Shown here one piece after another: positions 1 to 11,757 of a stretch of DNA of 64,000 bases. Both the position numbers and the translations under genes were made by a program. The notes below the pieces were generated by a model. It ran no database searches and was not told the DNA's origin. It worked only from the letters and a program-made list of their open reading frames with translations. Positions within the stretch are counted from its first letter, which is position 1. Every line of letters starts with the position of its first letter. The DNA comes from Phaseolus vulgaris (taxonomy: Eukaryota > Streptophyta > Magnoliopsida > Fabales > Fabaceae), in NCBI RefSeq assembly GCF_000499845.2, contig NC_023756.2, positions 39,742,579-39,806,578 on the forward strand, written 5' to 3'.

Positions 1-2290
1 CCTCCCACTTCCAGTCCTAGATACTTGAAAGGCACCTCCATCTGGATACAGTTCAACGTCTTGGTGAAACACCCTATAGTACTGCTTTGTACATTGATGC
101 CTGCTAACCTTGATTTATGGAAGTTGATCTTCAATCCTGAGGCTAACTCAAAGCCCCTCAGGATGGCCTTCAGGGTTAACACATTCCCAAAGGTATCCTC
201 ATAGAGAAAAAGAGTATCGTCCGCAAACTGTAGAATACACATCTCCACCTCATGCCTTCCTATCTTAAGGCCCGTCAGCATATTAACCTTCAAAGCTTGT
301 CTTACTAGCCCAGCAAGTCCTTCAGCAACCACAATGAACAAAAAAGGTGCTAGGGGGTCGCCCTGCCGCAACCCTCTAGAAGGCTTAAACTCCTCCGTAG
401 GACTCCCATTAACTAAAACTGACACAGTAGCTGATTCCAAGCAACCTTTGATCCACAAGATCCATACAGAGTGGAAACCCAGTTTGTGTAACATATCATA
501 CAGGAAATCCCATCGAACCGAGTCGTAAGCCTTCTCAAAGTCCACTTTTAGGCAGATACCACTTCTCCCCTTTTTCCTGAGATCCTCCACCACTTCATTT
601 GCCATAAGGACGCTATCCAAGATTCCTCTACCCTTTAGGAAAGCTGATTGGCTTTCATCTATGATTGCAGGCAGGACCTTCTTCAATCTCCTAACCAACA
701 CCTTAGTAATGATTTTATAAATGACACCAACCAAGGAAATGGGTCTATACTGCTCCAGCTTGGTGGGGTCCCTCACCTTCGGGATAAGCGCAATAAATGA
801 AGCATTACAACCCTTCGGGATGTCTCCAGTCGCATGAAACAAAGCCATTGCTTCCATTAAATCTGCTTTAACAAAGTCCCAGCTTTTCCGGATAAAATTG
901 AAGTTGAACCCATTTGGACCAGGGCTCTTAGACCCTTCACATTGCCACACTGCATCTTTAACCTCTTTTTCTGTGAAACCAGCTACAAGCCCCTCATTTT
1001 CTCTCAAAGTTAGAGTCTTAAACTCCACCTCATCCAACCTCACCCCTAGATCTTTCGTTGCATTGAACCTAGCTTCAAACAGCTTTTTCGCCTCCAACCG
1101 GACAGTACCTGGTTCCTTACACCATCTGTCCCCGACCTGAACACCCTTCACTTCATTCCTGAGTCTTCTCCACCTCAGAGATGAGTGAAAGAACCTAGTA
1201 CAGGAATCACCACTCTTGAACCAACTTACTCTAGCCTTTTGGCACATGAGGGATTCGAGTTTTTTGTCATTTTCTACCAATCGACTTGTCAACGCCATTC
1301 TGTTAAGCCTTTCACTTTCCTCCAGACCCCCGATACAATCTCTGTTGTCTAGCTCCTCCAGCTCCTGTAGAATCCTCCTCTTCGCAGAATGGAGGTTACC
1401 AAACACCTCTTTGTTCCACACTTTCAGCTCTGACTTAAGGAGTTTCAATTTCTCCTTAAAATTGACTATTTCGTTCCCTTGGACTGGGAAGGATTTCCAT
1501 TTATCCTTGACCATGATGTTAAACCCCCTCTCCATAAACCAAGCGTCAATCGATCTAAAGGGTTTAGGACCCCAATCCTTCTCCACAGATTTTATCACCA
1601 AAGCACAATGATCAGATACTTCCCTTCGAAGGACATACTGTTTGCACATGAGCCACTTCAATAGCCATTCTTCCGTGACTAACCCTCTATCAATTCTACT
1701 TTTAGCTGTTCCATCCGGTCTAAACCACGTATAATTCTTGCCAACCAATGGTAAGTCTAACAAGGACATGTGATCAATGAAGCTGTTAAAACCAGATATC
1801 TCTCTTACCTTATCATTCCTACCCCTGACTCCTTTCCTCTCAGATCTGCTTCTCACAGCATTGAAGTCACCACAACAACACCAGATTGATTCCTGTGACG
1901 CCGTTTTAACATTAGAGAGCTCCTCCCATAGAGTCTTCTTTGCATTCAATGCACAAGGAGAGTAAACGTTGGCCACAACACACCTAACAGACGATTTTAC
2001 ATGTTGACCAACAACCACAATAAAACCTTTCCCCATCAAGTGGTATTCATAACTAAAACCTTCTTTGTGCCACATGGACAAAAGGCTTCCACTCCCCTCC
2101 TCCCCTTTATTGTGTACCCAGCCGACATTATTATCACCCCACAAAGCAAAGCACCTAGCATCCGAGATGTCCTTAGCCTTTGTTTCTTGTATACAAACAA
2201 AGTCCGCCTCCTCCCTTCCTATTAAATGCCTCATGTACCTTGACTCGGTACCACCCCCAGACCTCTTATATTTAAGCTGACAATAATCAT
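1..2290 (-). pseudogene. LINE ORF2: AP-type endonuclease plus reverse transcriptase (partial)
   Basis: Reading leftward from the ATG at 2290-2288, the product opens with the typical L1 endonuclease start (MIIVSLNIRGLG). A single-base deletion in a run of G near 2255-2260 then shifts the frame. Downstream of it one frame (codons starting at positions divisible by 3) stays open to the left edge. Endonuclease motifs include the QETK motif, NVYSP, the CGDFNAV motif near 1860-1880 and SDHCA near 1605. Reverse transcriptase motifs include KAYDSVRW near 520, RQGDPLAPFLF near 345-365 and the catalytic FADD at 216-227. The thumb, any RNase H domain and the 3' UTR lie beyond the window. The protein would nick target DNA and prime reverse transcription there. 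One frameshift is visible and the RT part looks otherwise intact. Confidence 0.9.
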
Positions 2291-4109
2291 AAAAGACCTC
2301 CCTTCTTCCCTTCCTCTACACAACTCATGGTCTTCAAATCCCTTTCCTCCAGACTCGAGAACTCCTGGATAACCTCCTGTTCGTCCTTACGACACCTTAT
2401 TCCAACTTTCCTACTAATGTCCCACAGCTTAATCGGTTCCTCTGGTGAAACAGGCTCACGCAGCCTTAGGTTGCAGTTATCAATATCTCCATCAGAAAGA
2501 GAGACTGTGGGCATACCTTGTCTAGAAAGAAAGGATAGAGCATTCTGCGGGCATTTGTTTCTGATTCTAACAGATCGCCTTGGGTGTGACTTGGTGCCTT
2601 CCAGATCAACAAGGCCTTTGATTTTCCGCCGACGCTGTGTGGTTGTGACTCCCCTTTCCTCAAGCCCACCACCTTCTCCACCCCCCGACAGCAACCCTCC
2701 TCTTCTGCGGTGAGTTCCGATCCCAAGAACATCGTCCTGGGTTTCGCAAGAGACGTTGCCAGCTTGTGCCCCTTCGTGCTCCATCGGTTTCTTCTTCTGC
2801 GCACTCTCCAACTCCAAATATATGTTACTGCTACCTTCCTTCACAACGTTCTTATTGTTCCACTGTTCTTGCGAAGCATTCGTTTCCTCTCCTCATGCTC
2901 CCCCCTGTCTTCCTCCAATTCGACATCTCGTCTCCAACTCGGATCCATGGTCCGACAGAGAATTACCAGGCCTTGACCCGGGATAGCCCACTCCCATACC
3001 CGTCTGCAATACTTCTTCTTGGGCTTCCTTTCTACCCTGGCCCAAACCTAGCACGTACATGTGTTGGTTATACATACTTTCAACATCCACCACTAATCTG
3101 GCCAACTCAGCATGCACAGAAAAGCTACAAAGAGAACGCTTGCAGGCCTGGACAGCAGCGTTGCCAAAGTCAGGTTCCTCAAATAACTTTTGCCTTTGAC
3201 TTTCCTCGTCAGTGAAAGGATTGCCACCTTTTTCCTGACACGAACAGAACCCTGCAGAGAGCTCCCCTAAACGGACATTCAATCGTTGCGCCTGACCTTC
3301 GTCCTCTTCTCCACCTCTGACCACCTTCCCCTTCGTCTGACTCCGTACTATAGTCCTTCCGACTCCCCTTCCTCGTTGCTTTTCACCGAGAAAGCCGATT
3401 CCTCCACGTAGGTTTCGGTTGAGGTGATACTGTCTGAAGAATCATAATTACGATGTGAGTCTTTGCACTGGCCTTCTAACACCACTGGGTGTTCCTCCTC
3501 AATAAAAACACTTATATTTTGATCATTGATCCTATACTTCCTTGCCACCCTTATGAACCGATTATTCTCAATTCTCACTTTCAGACGTGCGAACTCTAGA
3601 TTTTCCCACATCAACGTGGCATCATCAATATCAATCATCGTAGCTAAGTCTCCAACCACTCTAGCGAAGCACTCTCTGTTCCATAAGGTTATTAGCAGAC
3701 CAAGACACCTTACCCAAACCACTCTATGACTCACTGTGAACGATGCTGACCACGACTGCATGTTGATAAAAACACTATCAAACCATTCTCTGTTTAAGTT
3801 TATAATCTCCTCCATCTTTTCCCCACCTCTTGATGTTAAAAGAGCAAGGTTATCCCCCATCGCTCTTACTCTGACCATGCTCATACCTCCTCTAACGAAT
3901 TCTTCTCCTAACTGTTCAAAATCCATGTCAGCATTGAAGCGCCCTACCACACTTCCCTCCATCCACGGCAATGACTGTTGCTTTACGGTAATGACTGGTC
4001 CCTTCCATGCCCACCTTTCCTGTCCTCTAACTGCATCAGCAAAAGATTTGTTCTCCCCCTTCTCCACCCAGGCCTCCTTCCCTTTGTATGACTTATTTAC
4101 CTCAATCAT
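2287..4109 (-). pseudogene. LINE ORF1 (gag-like, DUF4283) with frameshift
   Basis: This reads leftward from the first in-frame ATG at 4109-4107. The first part (to 3348) contains SFADAVRGQ, a DUF4283-like block (WMEGSVVGRF through VSHRVVWVRCLG) and ends at a TAG. After an indel near 3325-3350 the reading continues in a second frame (3324-2893), meets one stop, and resumes at 2844. The conserved C-terminal block is ISRKVGIRCRKDEQEVI...ERDLKTM. I see no CCHC knuckle. The stop codon TGA at 2289-2287 overlaps the ATG of ORF2 at 2290-2288 (ATGA). In this family ORF1 coats the RNA. With a frameshift, an internal stop and a missing N-terminus, this copy is dead. Confidence 0.83.
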
Positions 4110-4132
4110 ATCCTTATAGATTATGTTCAAAA

Positions 4133-7100
4133 GAAGTTAATTTTCCCTGGATTAGAAGGAATGCAGGTTATCTTAGCTCATTAGTTTGAGAGATACAAGA
4201 AGGTGCAAAATGTTTTATGCTCTTGGCATGTTCTATAGTTACTGATAAAGTAAAAAAAGATATGTTTGTAGTTCAGGAGTTTATGGATGTATTTCCTGAT
4301 GAGATTCCTGGACTTCCACCTAAAAGAGAGATAGAGTGTGCAATAGACTTGATTCCTGGAGCAGGCCCTGTGTCAATTTCTCCATACCGAATGGCACCAG
4401 TAGAGTTAGCGAATTGAAGAAACAACTAGAAGACTTATTGGAGAAGCAATTCATTCAACCTAGTGTTTCTCCATGGGGAGCTCCAGTGCTATTAGTGAAG
4501 AAGAAGGATGGTTCGTCACGTCTATGCATAGATTATAGACAATTAAACAAGTTAACAAGAATAAATATCCTCTTCCTAGAATTGATGACCTGATGGATCA
4601 GTTGCATGGGGAAGTTGTCTTTTCTAAGATAGATCTGCGCTTAGGTTATCACCAAATTTTAGTGAAAGCGGAAGATGTTCAGAAGATTGCTTTTAGATCA
4701 AGGTATGGTCACTATGAATTTCTGGTTATGCCATTTGGTGTGACTAATGCTCCAGCTATTTTCATGGATTATATGAATCGGATATTCAGACCTTTTCTTG
4801 ATAAGTTTTTGGTAGTGTTCATAGATGATATCTTGACCTATTCTCGTACAAGGGAAGAACATGCAGAACATCTTAGAACCGTCCTGAACATTTTGAGAGA
4901 AAAACAGTTATATGCTAAACTTTCAAAATGTGACTTCTGGATGTCAGAAATACAATTTTTAGGACATGTCATCTCTGCACAAAGAATATCAGTAGATTAT
5001 TCTAAAGTGGAGGTTGTACTTCAGTGGAAGCGTCCTAAAACTGTTACAAACATTAGAAGCTTTGTGGGGTTAGCATGATATTATAGGAGATTTATAGAAG
5101 GCTTTTATAAAATAGTGGCTCCTTTAACCCAATTGACCAGAAAGGATCATCCTTTTGCATGGACTGAACAATGTGAGAGAAGCTTTGAAGAGTTGAAAAG
5201 AAGGTTGACTAATGCTCCTGTATTAACAATCCCTGATACCAATCAGTCTTTTGAAGTTTTTTGTGATGCTTCCTATCAAGGATTGGGTTGTGTTCTGATG
5301 CAGAATAAGAAAGTTGTTGCCTACGCTTCGCGTCAGTTAAAGGTGCATGAAAGAAACTATCCAACTCATGATCTAGAATTGGAAGTAATTGTCTTTGCTT
5401 TAAAAATATGGAGACATTTTCTTTATGGAGTTAGTTTTGATGTGTTTAGTGATCATAAAAGCTTGAGGTATTTGTTTGATCAGAAGGAGCTTAATATGAG
5501 GCAGAGGAGGTGGATCGAATTTTTAAAGGACTATGATTTCCAGCTAATATACCATCCTGGGAAGGCAAATGTTGTTGCAAATGCGTTGAGTCGTAAAAAG
5601 ATACAAATGTCGTCGCTTATGATTAGAGAGTTAACATTGATTAAAGATTTCAGGAGTATGAATTTGGAGGTCTCCATGTCTTCAAATTGCATTAGTTGTA
5701 ATACACTTGTTATAACTAATGAATTTCTGGAGAAGGTGAAGGAGAAGCAGTTGGAAGATTCAAAATTAAAGAACTTCATGGGCTTATTAAATACTGACAA
5801 AGCTAAAGACTTATCTTTAAGAATGGATGGTATTTTGAGATTCAAAAATAGAATATGCATACCAGAGGACAATGAACTAAAGCAAACAGTGTTATCTGAA
5901 GGTCATAAAAGCAAACTCAGTTTATATCCAGGAATGACCAAGATGTATCAAGATTTCAAGAAGTATTATTGGTGGCATGGCATGAAGAATGATGTAGCTA
6001 ACTTTGTAGCTGCTTGCTTGACTTTTCAGAAATCAAAGATTGAGCATCAATGACCTGGAGGCATGTTAACTTAGTTAGACATTCCATTGTGGAAGTGGGA
6101 TAGTATCTCAATGGATTTTGTTACCCACTTACCACGTACTTTGAGGAAGCATGACTCTGTTTGAGTCATAGTGGACAAGTTGACAAAGACGACACACTTC
6201 CTACCTATAGATTTGAGAATCTGTATGCGAAAGTTCGCCCATATTTACATAGATGAAATAGTCAGATTGCATGGTGTACCCTCCAGCATAATTTCTGATA
6301 GAGATCCTAGATTCACCTCCAGATTCTGGAAAACACTTCAAGAAGCCTTGGGCACTAAACTCAGACTTAGTTCAGCATATCATCCTCAGACTGATGGACA
6401 ATCAGAGAGAACTATCTAGTTCTTAGAGGATTTGCTTAGGACTTGTGTGTTAGATCATTTGGGCAGTTGGGATGAAATTCTACCTTTGGTTGAGTTCACT
6501 TACAATAACAGTTACCAAGCTAGCATAGGAATGGCTCCTTTCGAGGCATTGTATAGAAGAAAGTGTAGGACACCTCTGTGTTGGTTTCAGGATGGTGAGA
6601 GTGTGTTAATTGGACCAGAATTAATACAATAAACCAATGAGAAAGTCAAACTGATTCAAGAAAGATTGAAAACATCTCTCAACAGGCAAAAGTCGTATGC
6701 AGATCAAAGAAGAAGACCTTTAGAATTCTCTGCGGGTGAGCATGTCTTTTTGAGAGTTACACCGTTCACTGGTGTAGGAAGAGCACTCAAATCCAAGAAA
6801 TTGACACCTAAGTTCATAGGACCTTACCAAATTCTCCGAAGAATAGGCCACGTGGCTTATGAAATTGCTTTGCCTCTTCCTTTAGCTAACATTCACAATA
6901 TTTTCATGTATCTCAGCTAAGAAAGTACGTACCTGATCCCAGTCACATTCTAGAGTCTGATTCAATCCAGGTGAAAGAAAATATGTCATTTGAAGTGAAG
7001 CCAATCAAAATTTTAGATTCACAAGTGAAACAACTTCGTGGAAGAAGTATTCCCACGGTGAAAGTTTTGTGGAATCTCATATCTGGAGACTCCACTTGGG

Positions 7101-7189
7101 AAATTGAAGAGAAGATACAAGCATCATACCCTAATCTCTTTCTTGGTAAGTTCATTTTCGAGGACAAAATTTTTTGTAGTTGGAGATAA
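4133..7189 (+). pseudogene. Tekay pol pseudogene (RT, RNase H, integrase, chromodomain-like end)
   Basis: Domains in order: RT from about 4265 to 5000 (VFPDEIPGLPP, then LCIDYRQLN near 4530, [14 protein letters not shown] near 4615, catalytic FIDDI at about 4818-4832); RNase H from about 5115 to 5590 ([30 protein letters not shown]); integrase zinc-binding and core from about 5930 to 6640 ([30 protein letters not shown]); and a C-terminal region to 7189 with GPYQILRRIG and a chromodomain-like tail. There are frameshifts near 4417 and 4590 and stops at about 5076, 6051, 6417, 6630 and 6918. It is clearly inactive. The chromodomain of this clade normally guides integration to heterochromatin. 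Confidence 0.88.
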
Positions 7190-8597
7190 TGTAACTACGT
7201 AAAATGATAAACAAGCAGAGCCACGACCCCCCGCCACAATGCCTTTCATTTTTCTTTTTCTTTTATCTCTCTCTCATATTCTCTTCTCTCCCTTCTCTCT
7301 TAATTTTCTCTCCTAATCTTCATCTATTTTAGAATTTGATCGGACCACATTGTAGCTGGCGAGTTAAGGAACATTTCTACCCGATCAGATTTTTAAACAG
7401 AGTAAGTTCATTTTTACTCTAAATATCCTTTGTTCTCAATTTTTCCTTAGGATTTAGTCATCAATCTTGGTGGGGTCAGTTGAGAAGTTTAATCCTCTCA
7501 ACTTATTCTACTATATACTGAATTTTTGTTTTGTTTGGATAACTTGCTTTAGGCCCGTAAATCTTGAAGCTTATCCAGACTGTGGGAAATAAAATTCTAG
7601 AAGTTGTTTGGAAAGCAAGCAATTGAGGTAAGGGAAGCTAAATTTAATTTTTAATAGCACCCTAGGATAGAAGATCTGAATGTGAATGGGACATGGTCCC
7701 AATATTCAATTTCTCTTGCAGGGATGTTGTGTGTTTATATATTGTGTTGTTTGTTTATATATTATTTAAACTAGTAAAAATATTAGATTTTGATGGTTTA
7801 ATATTTAAGAGTTGTTTTTTTCTGTTAAATAAGATTTTGAATATTGTGGATTGCGTTTTGAATGATATTGTATGAAATTGATGTCATACATTTGGGATAA
7901 TGTATGAGTTGTTATTTGATGGTACATTAAGTATGAAAAGCCTATGTTTAACAGAGATCCTCTGGCTTCACTGATTATCTAAGTCATGTAGACTAAGATA
8001 TCAGGTGGTGAGAAGCCGAGAGGGAGTTCATACACACCGGGTCCCACTGTAGGCACTCGGTATTGGATGTTTGAACTTACCCTGATCCTTTCTATTGGAT
8101 TCGTTGGTAATATTTGGGTCAGGTGTTAGTCTCTGGTAGGGGCATACTTAATGAGTCTTCCAGAAGATGAAGTGGGATTGAAATGAAATCCAATGATTGT
8201 GATTGAAAATAGATCCATGTGTGGTCTATATGAATGATGAAATTGATAATGAAATTTTATATGACAACAGTTAAAGAAATATTTATAAATGATTTGTTTG
8301 ATTGGTTCCTTTTGCAAAAATTAGATAAGATATGAAATTTCTTTTTATTAGCTTACCCTTGCTTTTCTTGCTGTGTTTGAATTGCGATGACTGTACTATG
8401 TACACGAGCAGATGACCATACAGGTGCAGGAGAGCCTTAGAGGTTTCAAAGTTTTATTTTGAGCTATGAATATTTAAATATTTTTATTTCTATAAATTCT
8501 AATCATGTATTAGGAATGTTTTGAAAAACTCCAAGTTTGTATAGAAACTAATAGAACTTTTATTGTAATAGTTATATGTAAATTATAGGGTGTTACA
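7190..8597 (+). repeat. 3' LTR of the Tekay element (1,408 bp)
   Basis: It starts TGTAAC and ends GTTACA, a perfect 6-bp terminal inverted repeat of the TG...CA class. It follows directly after the end of pol and a short purine tract (7181-7189). A CT-rich stretch lies at about 7240-7315. The 5' partner is not in the window, so neither a TSD nor LTR divergence can be measured. The flanking pentamer is GATTC at 8598-8602. Confidence 0.85.
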
Positions 8598-9262
8598 GAT
8601 TCCAAATAACCGAGATAAATTTTTTATTGTCTACTTTAATTTATAAGTTTAAAGTTAAATTTTACAATTTTTTACATAAAAAATAATAGAGACCAACAAA
8701 AAAGTGTAAAATATTTTAGACGTTGCGGTGTAAATTTAAAAGTTTTACGTGGGACCAATGATATTTGATTTAAAATTTAATTTAAATGTTAAATAGTGCT
8801 TCTTCTCCATAGAAGTTGCGGTGTGCAAATGAGATAACAATTTCTTCCTCTTCAACAACTTCTTAACCTTTATTGTGGTATCCTTGCATTTTGTTGATCC
8901 ATATTCAGTTATATTGGAGCATCATTTTATGAACAAACATTATGTTAGTGCGTTATATCTTCATTTTATTATTAAAATTCAAACTGTGCTTGTTTTTTAC
9001 AGATTTCAATCATGATAATGCACAAATATCTTTTCACTAGATTGTTGTTGATAATCAATGGTTGATATTGAAATTTAATTTTTAAATAATGCGCTATTTA
9101 GTTTTGTAAGCTTATAATTATACCATTGAAATTAATATTTTCTATATATAGGAGTAAATTTATGAGTGTTTAAAATTGTAATTTGTACTTTTATGAAAAG
9201 TATAAAAAATACAAGGACTAATTAATTATTAGTCTTAGGAGTGATAAACTATTTAGTCATTA
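8598..9262. other. AT-rich intergenic sequence, nothing recognised
   Basis: I see no open frame, LTR end or recognisable domain here. It sits between the Tekay LTR and a MITE. Confidence 0.6.
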
Positions 9263-9666
9263 CACTACAAGAAAAATCATGAAATAGAAACCAATTTGGA
9301 GAAACCAAAATAATTAGTTGCAATAGTAACTAAATTAGAGACTATTTTAGAAACTAAAAAGAAATTTATTTTCTAAATTTGTTTTTATTATTTTCTATTA
9401 TTGTTAAATAGTTTCTAAATTGGTATCTAATTAGCAACCAAGGTTTTTGCTACCAAATTTAGAAACTAAATAATTGGTAGTTAAAACCTTAGTTACTAAT
9501 TAGATACCAATTTAGAAACTATTTAACAATAATAGAAAATAATATAAACTAATTTAGAAACCAATTTTTTTCTTAGTTTCTAAAATGGTTTCTATTTTAG
9601 TTCCTATTGTAACTAATTATTTTGGTATCTAAAAATTGGTTTCTATTTCATGATTGTCTTGTAGTG
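9263..9666. mobile_element. CACTA-derived foldback MITE (404 bp)
   Basis: The ends are CACTACAAGA... and ...TCTTGTAGTG, flanked by the 3-bp direct repeat TTA (9260-9262 and 9667-9669). This is the terminal sequence and TSD length of the CACTA superfamily. The two halves are inverted repeats along nearly their whole length (arms of about 200 bp with few mismatches by eye), so a transcript would fold into one long hairpin. There is no coding capacity, so it would need a transposase supplied from elsewhere. A related degraded copy lies at 14736-15102. Confidence 0.9.
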
Positions 9667-11290
9667 TTAAATTGTTTAAAATTTTAGGAATTAAATTGTA
9701 AGAAATTTATAAAATATATTGTATGAAAGTTACAGGAAAACAACTGGTCTAGATAAAAGAAAATTGTATTGTATGTTTGTTTGATGTATTAATTAAATTT
9801 AATTCTCATGATCACTATGAGCAAGTTTTAGTACAGATTTACAAATCAATCATGAAATTAGGATGGCATGCCTAGGCTCTCTAACAAACTATACTCAATA
9901 TCTCCTGTTTTGACTATATTCACTAAGTGTAAAGGTACATTTTCTTGGCACCCTAGAAAAATTACTTGATCAGCTGATATTTGCTTATAAAAAAAACAAG
10001 GAACTGAATGAAGCTGTCCGAATAAAATTCAACTGATAAAAATTGAATTCTTTTAATTCATAAATCAATTGACAGAAAAGTATGTGTTTTTAACTAGTGT
10101 GAAACCGAGCATACAAAAATTGGTTAATCTAGTTCATATTTAATTTGATAAAGATAAGAGAATATTTTTCACCTTTTTCTTACCTTCAAATGGTTCACAT
10201 GTGTTAAAAGCTTATCAAAGCAGTTTCCACTTTCTTTAAAATGCACATCAGTTGTCTTGTGGAAGGCAAACTTTGACAATTCCTTTCTTCTTGTATTTTT
10301 CCACTCTCACCTACAGCATGTGCTTATTGAAGTAGCTTGGGAAACCCATTTACTAAATCAAATTCCTTTCTTGAAACCAAATTGCTTGAATAGTTTGGGA
10401 TCATGTTGAAATAGGACTCGTTGCACCATTCCACTTAGTCTTTTTTTATGCAAAACGTTCACATGAAACTCTGAAAACTCAAACTAGCAGTACATGTGAA
10501 ACAATTATGCCTGTTTAATGAGTGACTCTAAAGAACATATCCTTGATCCGAGCAACACTGAAACAAGCGGTTAAAACTACAATAACAATAAGGAGGGAAA
10601 ATAGTCAAATTATAACAATTTGGAATGTATTCAATACGTTCTAGACACTGATTCCGAAAATGGCCAATTTAAGAAAAAAATATTACAAAAACAAGGAGAG
10701 GTGAACTTAAAAAGTTGCAGACACGCAGAAAATCTCCAATGTGAAAACCCCTACTACTTTCGAAAGTCAATGTGTAACTGATGTAGTAATGTTGTTGGTT
10801 GAATCGAGTTGTATAAAATCTAGAAAAACATTTGAAATGATGTTATTAAGAGTGATATTGGAATGCTTGAATTCTTGTGAAAAATTGAAGACTACCCTGC
10901 ATGAAAATTCATACTTTTCATAATTCTAATGTCCAAGTTGAAACACAATTGACATTTTTCTCAAAAGTGAACAAATTAAATAAAATAGAGATTAAAGTTT
11001 TATAAAAACTCAAAAGAAATCAGAAGACACTTGTCTATTGTGTTTTCGTTTTTTCTATTTTACCTAGTAATATTTGTTTGTCCCTTGTGCTCTTCTATTT
11101 TTTCCTCTTCTTTCTAACCTGTTCTTTTGCTCTTTATACCAGAGTCTCATTTTGTCTTGTTTATATGTAAAAAATGTTAAAATAAATTGAATTAAATTTA
11201 AGAAACGGAGACATAAAGTTAAAAATGCTGCATCCAAAACTAAATGTTCACAAGTGATCGCCACAGAGAAAGAAAGTAGTATTCTGTACC
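9667..11290. other. AT-rich sequence, no gene recognised
   Basis: There are only short, low-complexity frames with no domain I can name. The right end grades into the 3' flank of RLP copy 1. Confidence 0.5.
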
Positions 11291-11299
11291 ATTTATAAA

Positions 11300-11493
11300 T
11301 TTGAATATGAATGCCTCTCTGTATCTAAAAGCCAAGCAACTAACTAAATATCTGACTTCAAGTCCTTTCAACAAGAGTTCTATGTGGTTCAAATTAAATT
11401 AATACCCAATAGTTTTTCTAACAATAGATTATAATTTCTTAATCTTACTTCAGTGACAAAGTTATCTAGAATTGATCTATAATAAGTTCAACA
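11300..11493 (-). repeat. 3' flank of RLP copy 1 (duplicated with about 27930-28115)
   Basis: The sequence before the copia insertion (ending ATAATAAGTTCAACA) aligns by eye with the 3' flank of RLP copy 2 at about 27930-28115, including shared blocks such as GGCTAAATAT/AACTAAATAT, ACTTCAAGTC and ATAATAAGTTCAACATG. After the copia element the homology resumes at 14668 (matching about 28116). The duplication therefore covers the gene end plus several hundred bases of flank. Confidence 0.65.
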
Positions 11494-11750
11494 TGTAGGA
11501 ACTAATGGAAGGAAATAAGAGAAGGCAAAAGGTTGTAGCAACTGATTGAACGTAACTGCACAAAATTGCAAAACTTATCTTATTCATTTTGATTTACTCA
11601 ATCATATATATAATAAAATTACAATTACTGGAAGCTATAAAATAAGAATACTAACAGGCCTGTAAACTAACTATTAATGCAATATAACGGTAAAATAGTT
11701 TAAGGGTAATAAAATCAGAATTAATAATAATAAAATCTGAATAACCAACA
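11494..11750 (-). repeat. 3' LTR of the copia element
   Basis: The left-hand LTR of the minus-strand element, 257 bp. In plus orientation it starts TGTAGG and ends CCAACA. The polypurine tract AAGGGAGGA (minus strand, 11751-11760) abuts it. Confidence 0.93.
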
Positions 11751-11757
11751 TCCTCCC

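Larger units (their letters stand above)
1..4130 (-). mobile_element. L1-type LINE, 5'-truncated, runs off the left edge
   Basis: A non-LTR retrotransposon on the minus strand. ORF1 (gag-like) lies to the right and ORF2 (endonuclease plus reverse transcriptase) to the left. The 3' end, poly(A) tail and left target-site duplication lie outside the window. The right end, near 4125-4135, abuts Ty3/gypsy pol sequence, so the LINE appears to be nested in the Tekay element at 4131-8597. The ORF1 product starts directly at its DUF4283-like part and lacks the RRM-type N-terminus usual for plant L1 ORF1. This indicates 5' truncation, a common result of incomplete target-primed reverse transcription. 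The exact right boundary is uncertain by about 10 bases. Confidence 0.88.
4131..8597 (+). mobile_element. Ty3/gypsy Tekay-type chromovirus remnant (3' half plus 3' LTR)
   Basis: The plus-strand element begins at the LINE junction in the linker just before reverse transcriptase and runs through pol into a complete 3' LTR. Its 5' LTR, gag and protease are not in the window; if the LINE is a clean insertion they lie left of base 1. Pol is followed directly by a purine-rich tract (7181-7189) and the LTR. The assignment to the Tekay/Del clade of chromoviruses rests on the integrase C-terminus, where a run like YVPDPSHILE is followed by a chromodomain-like end containing STWEIEEKI, and on the overall RT style. 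Confidence 0.85.
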
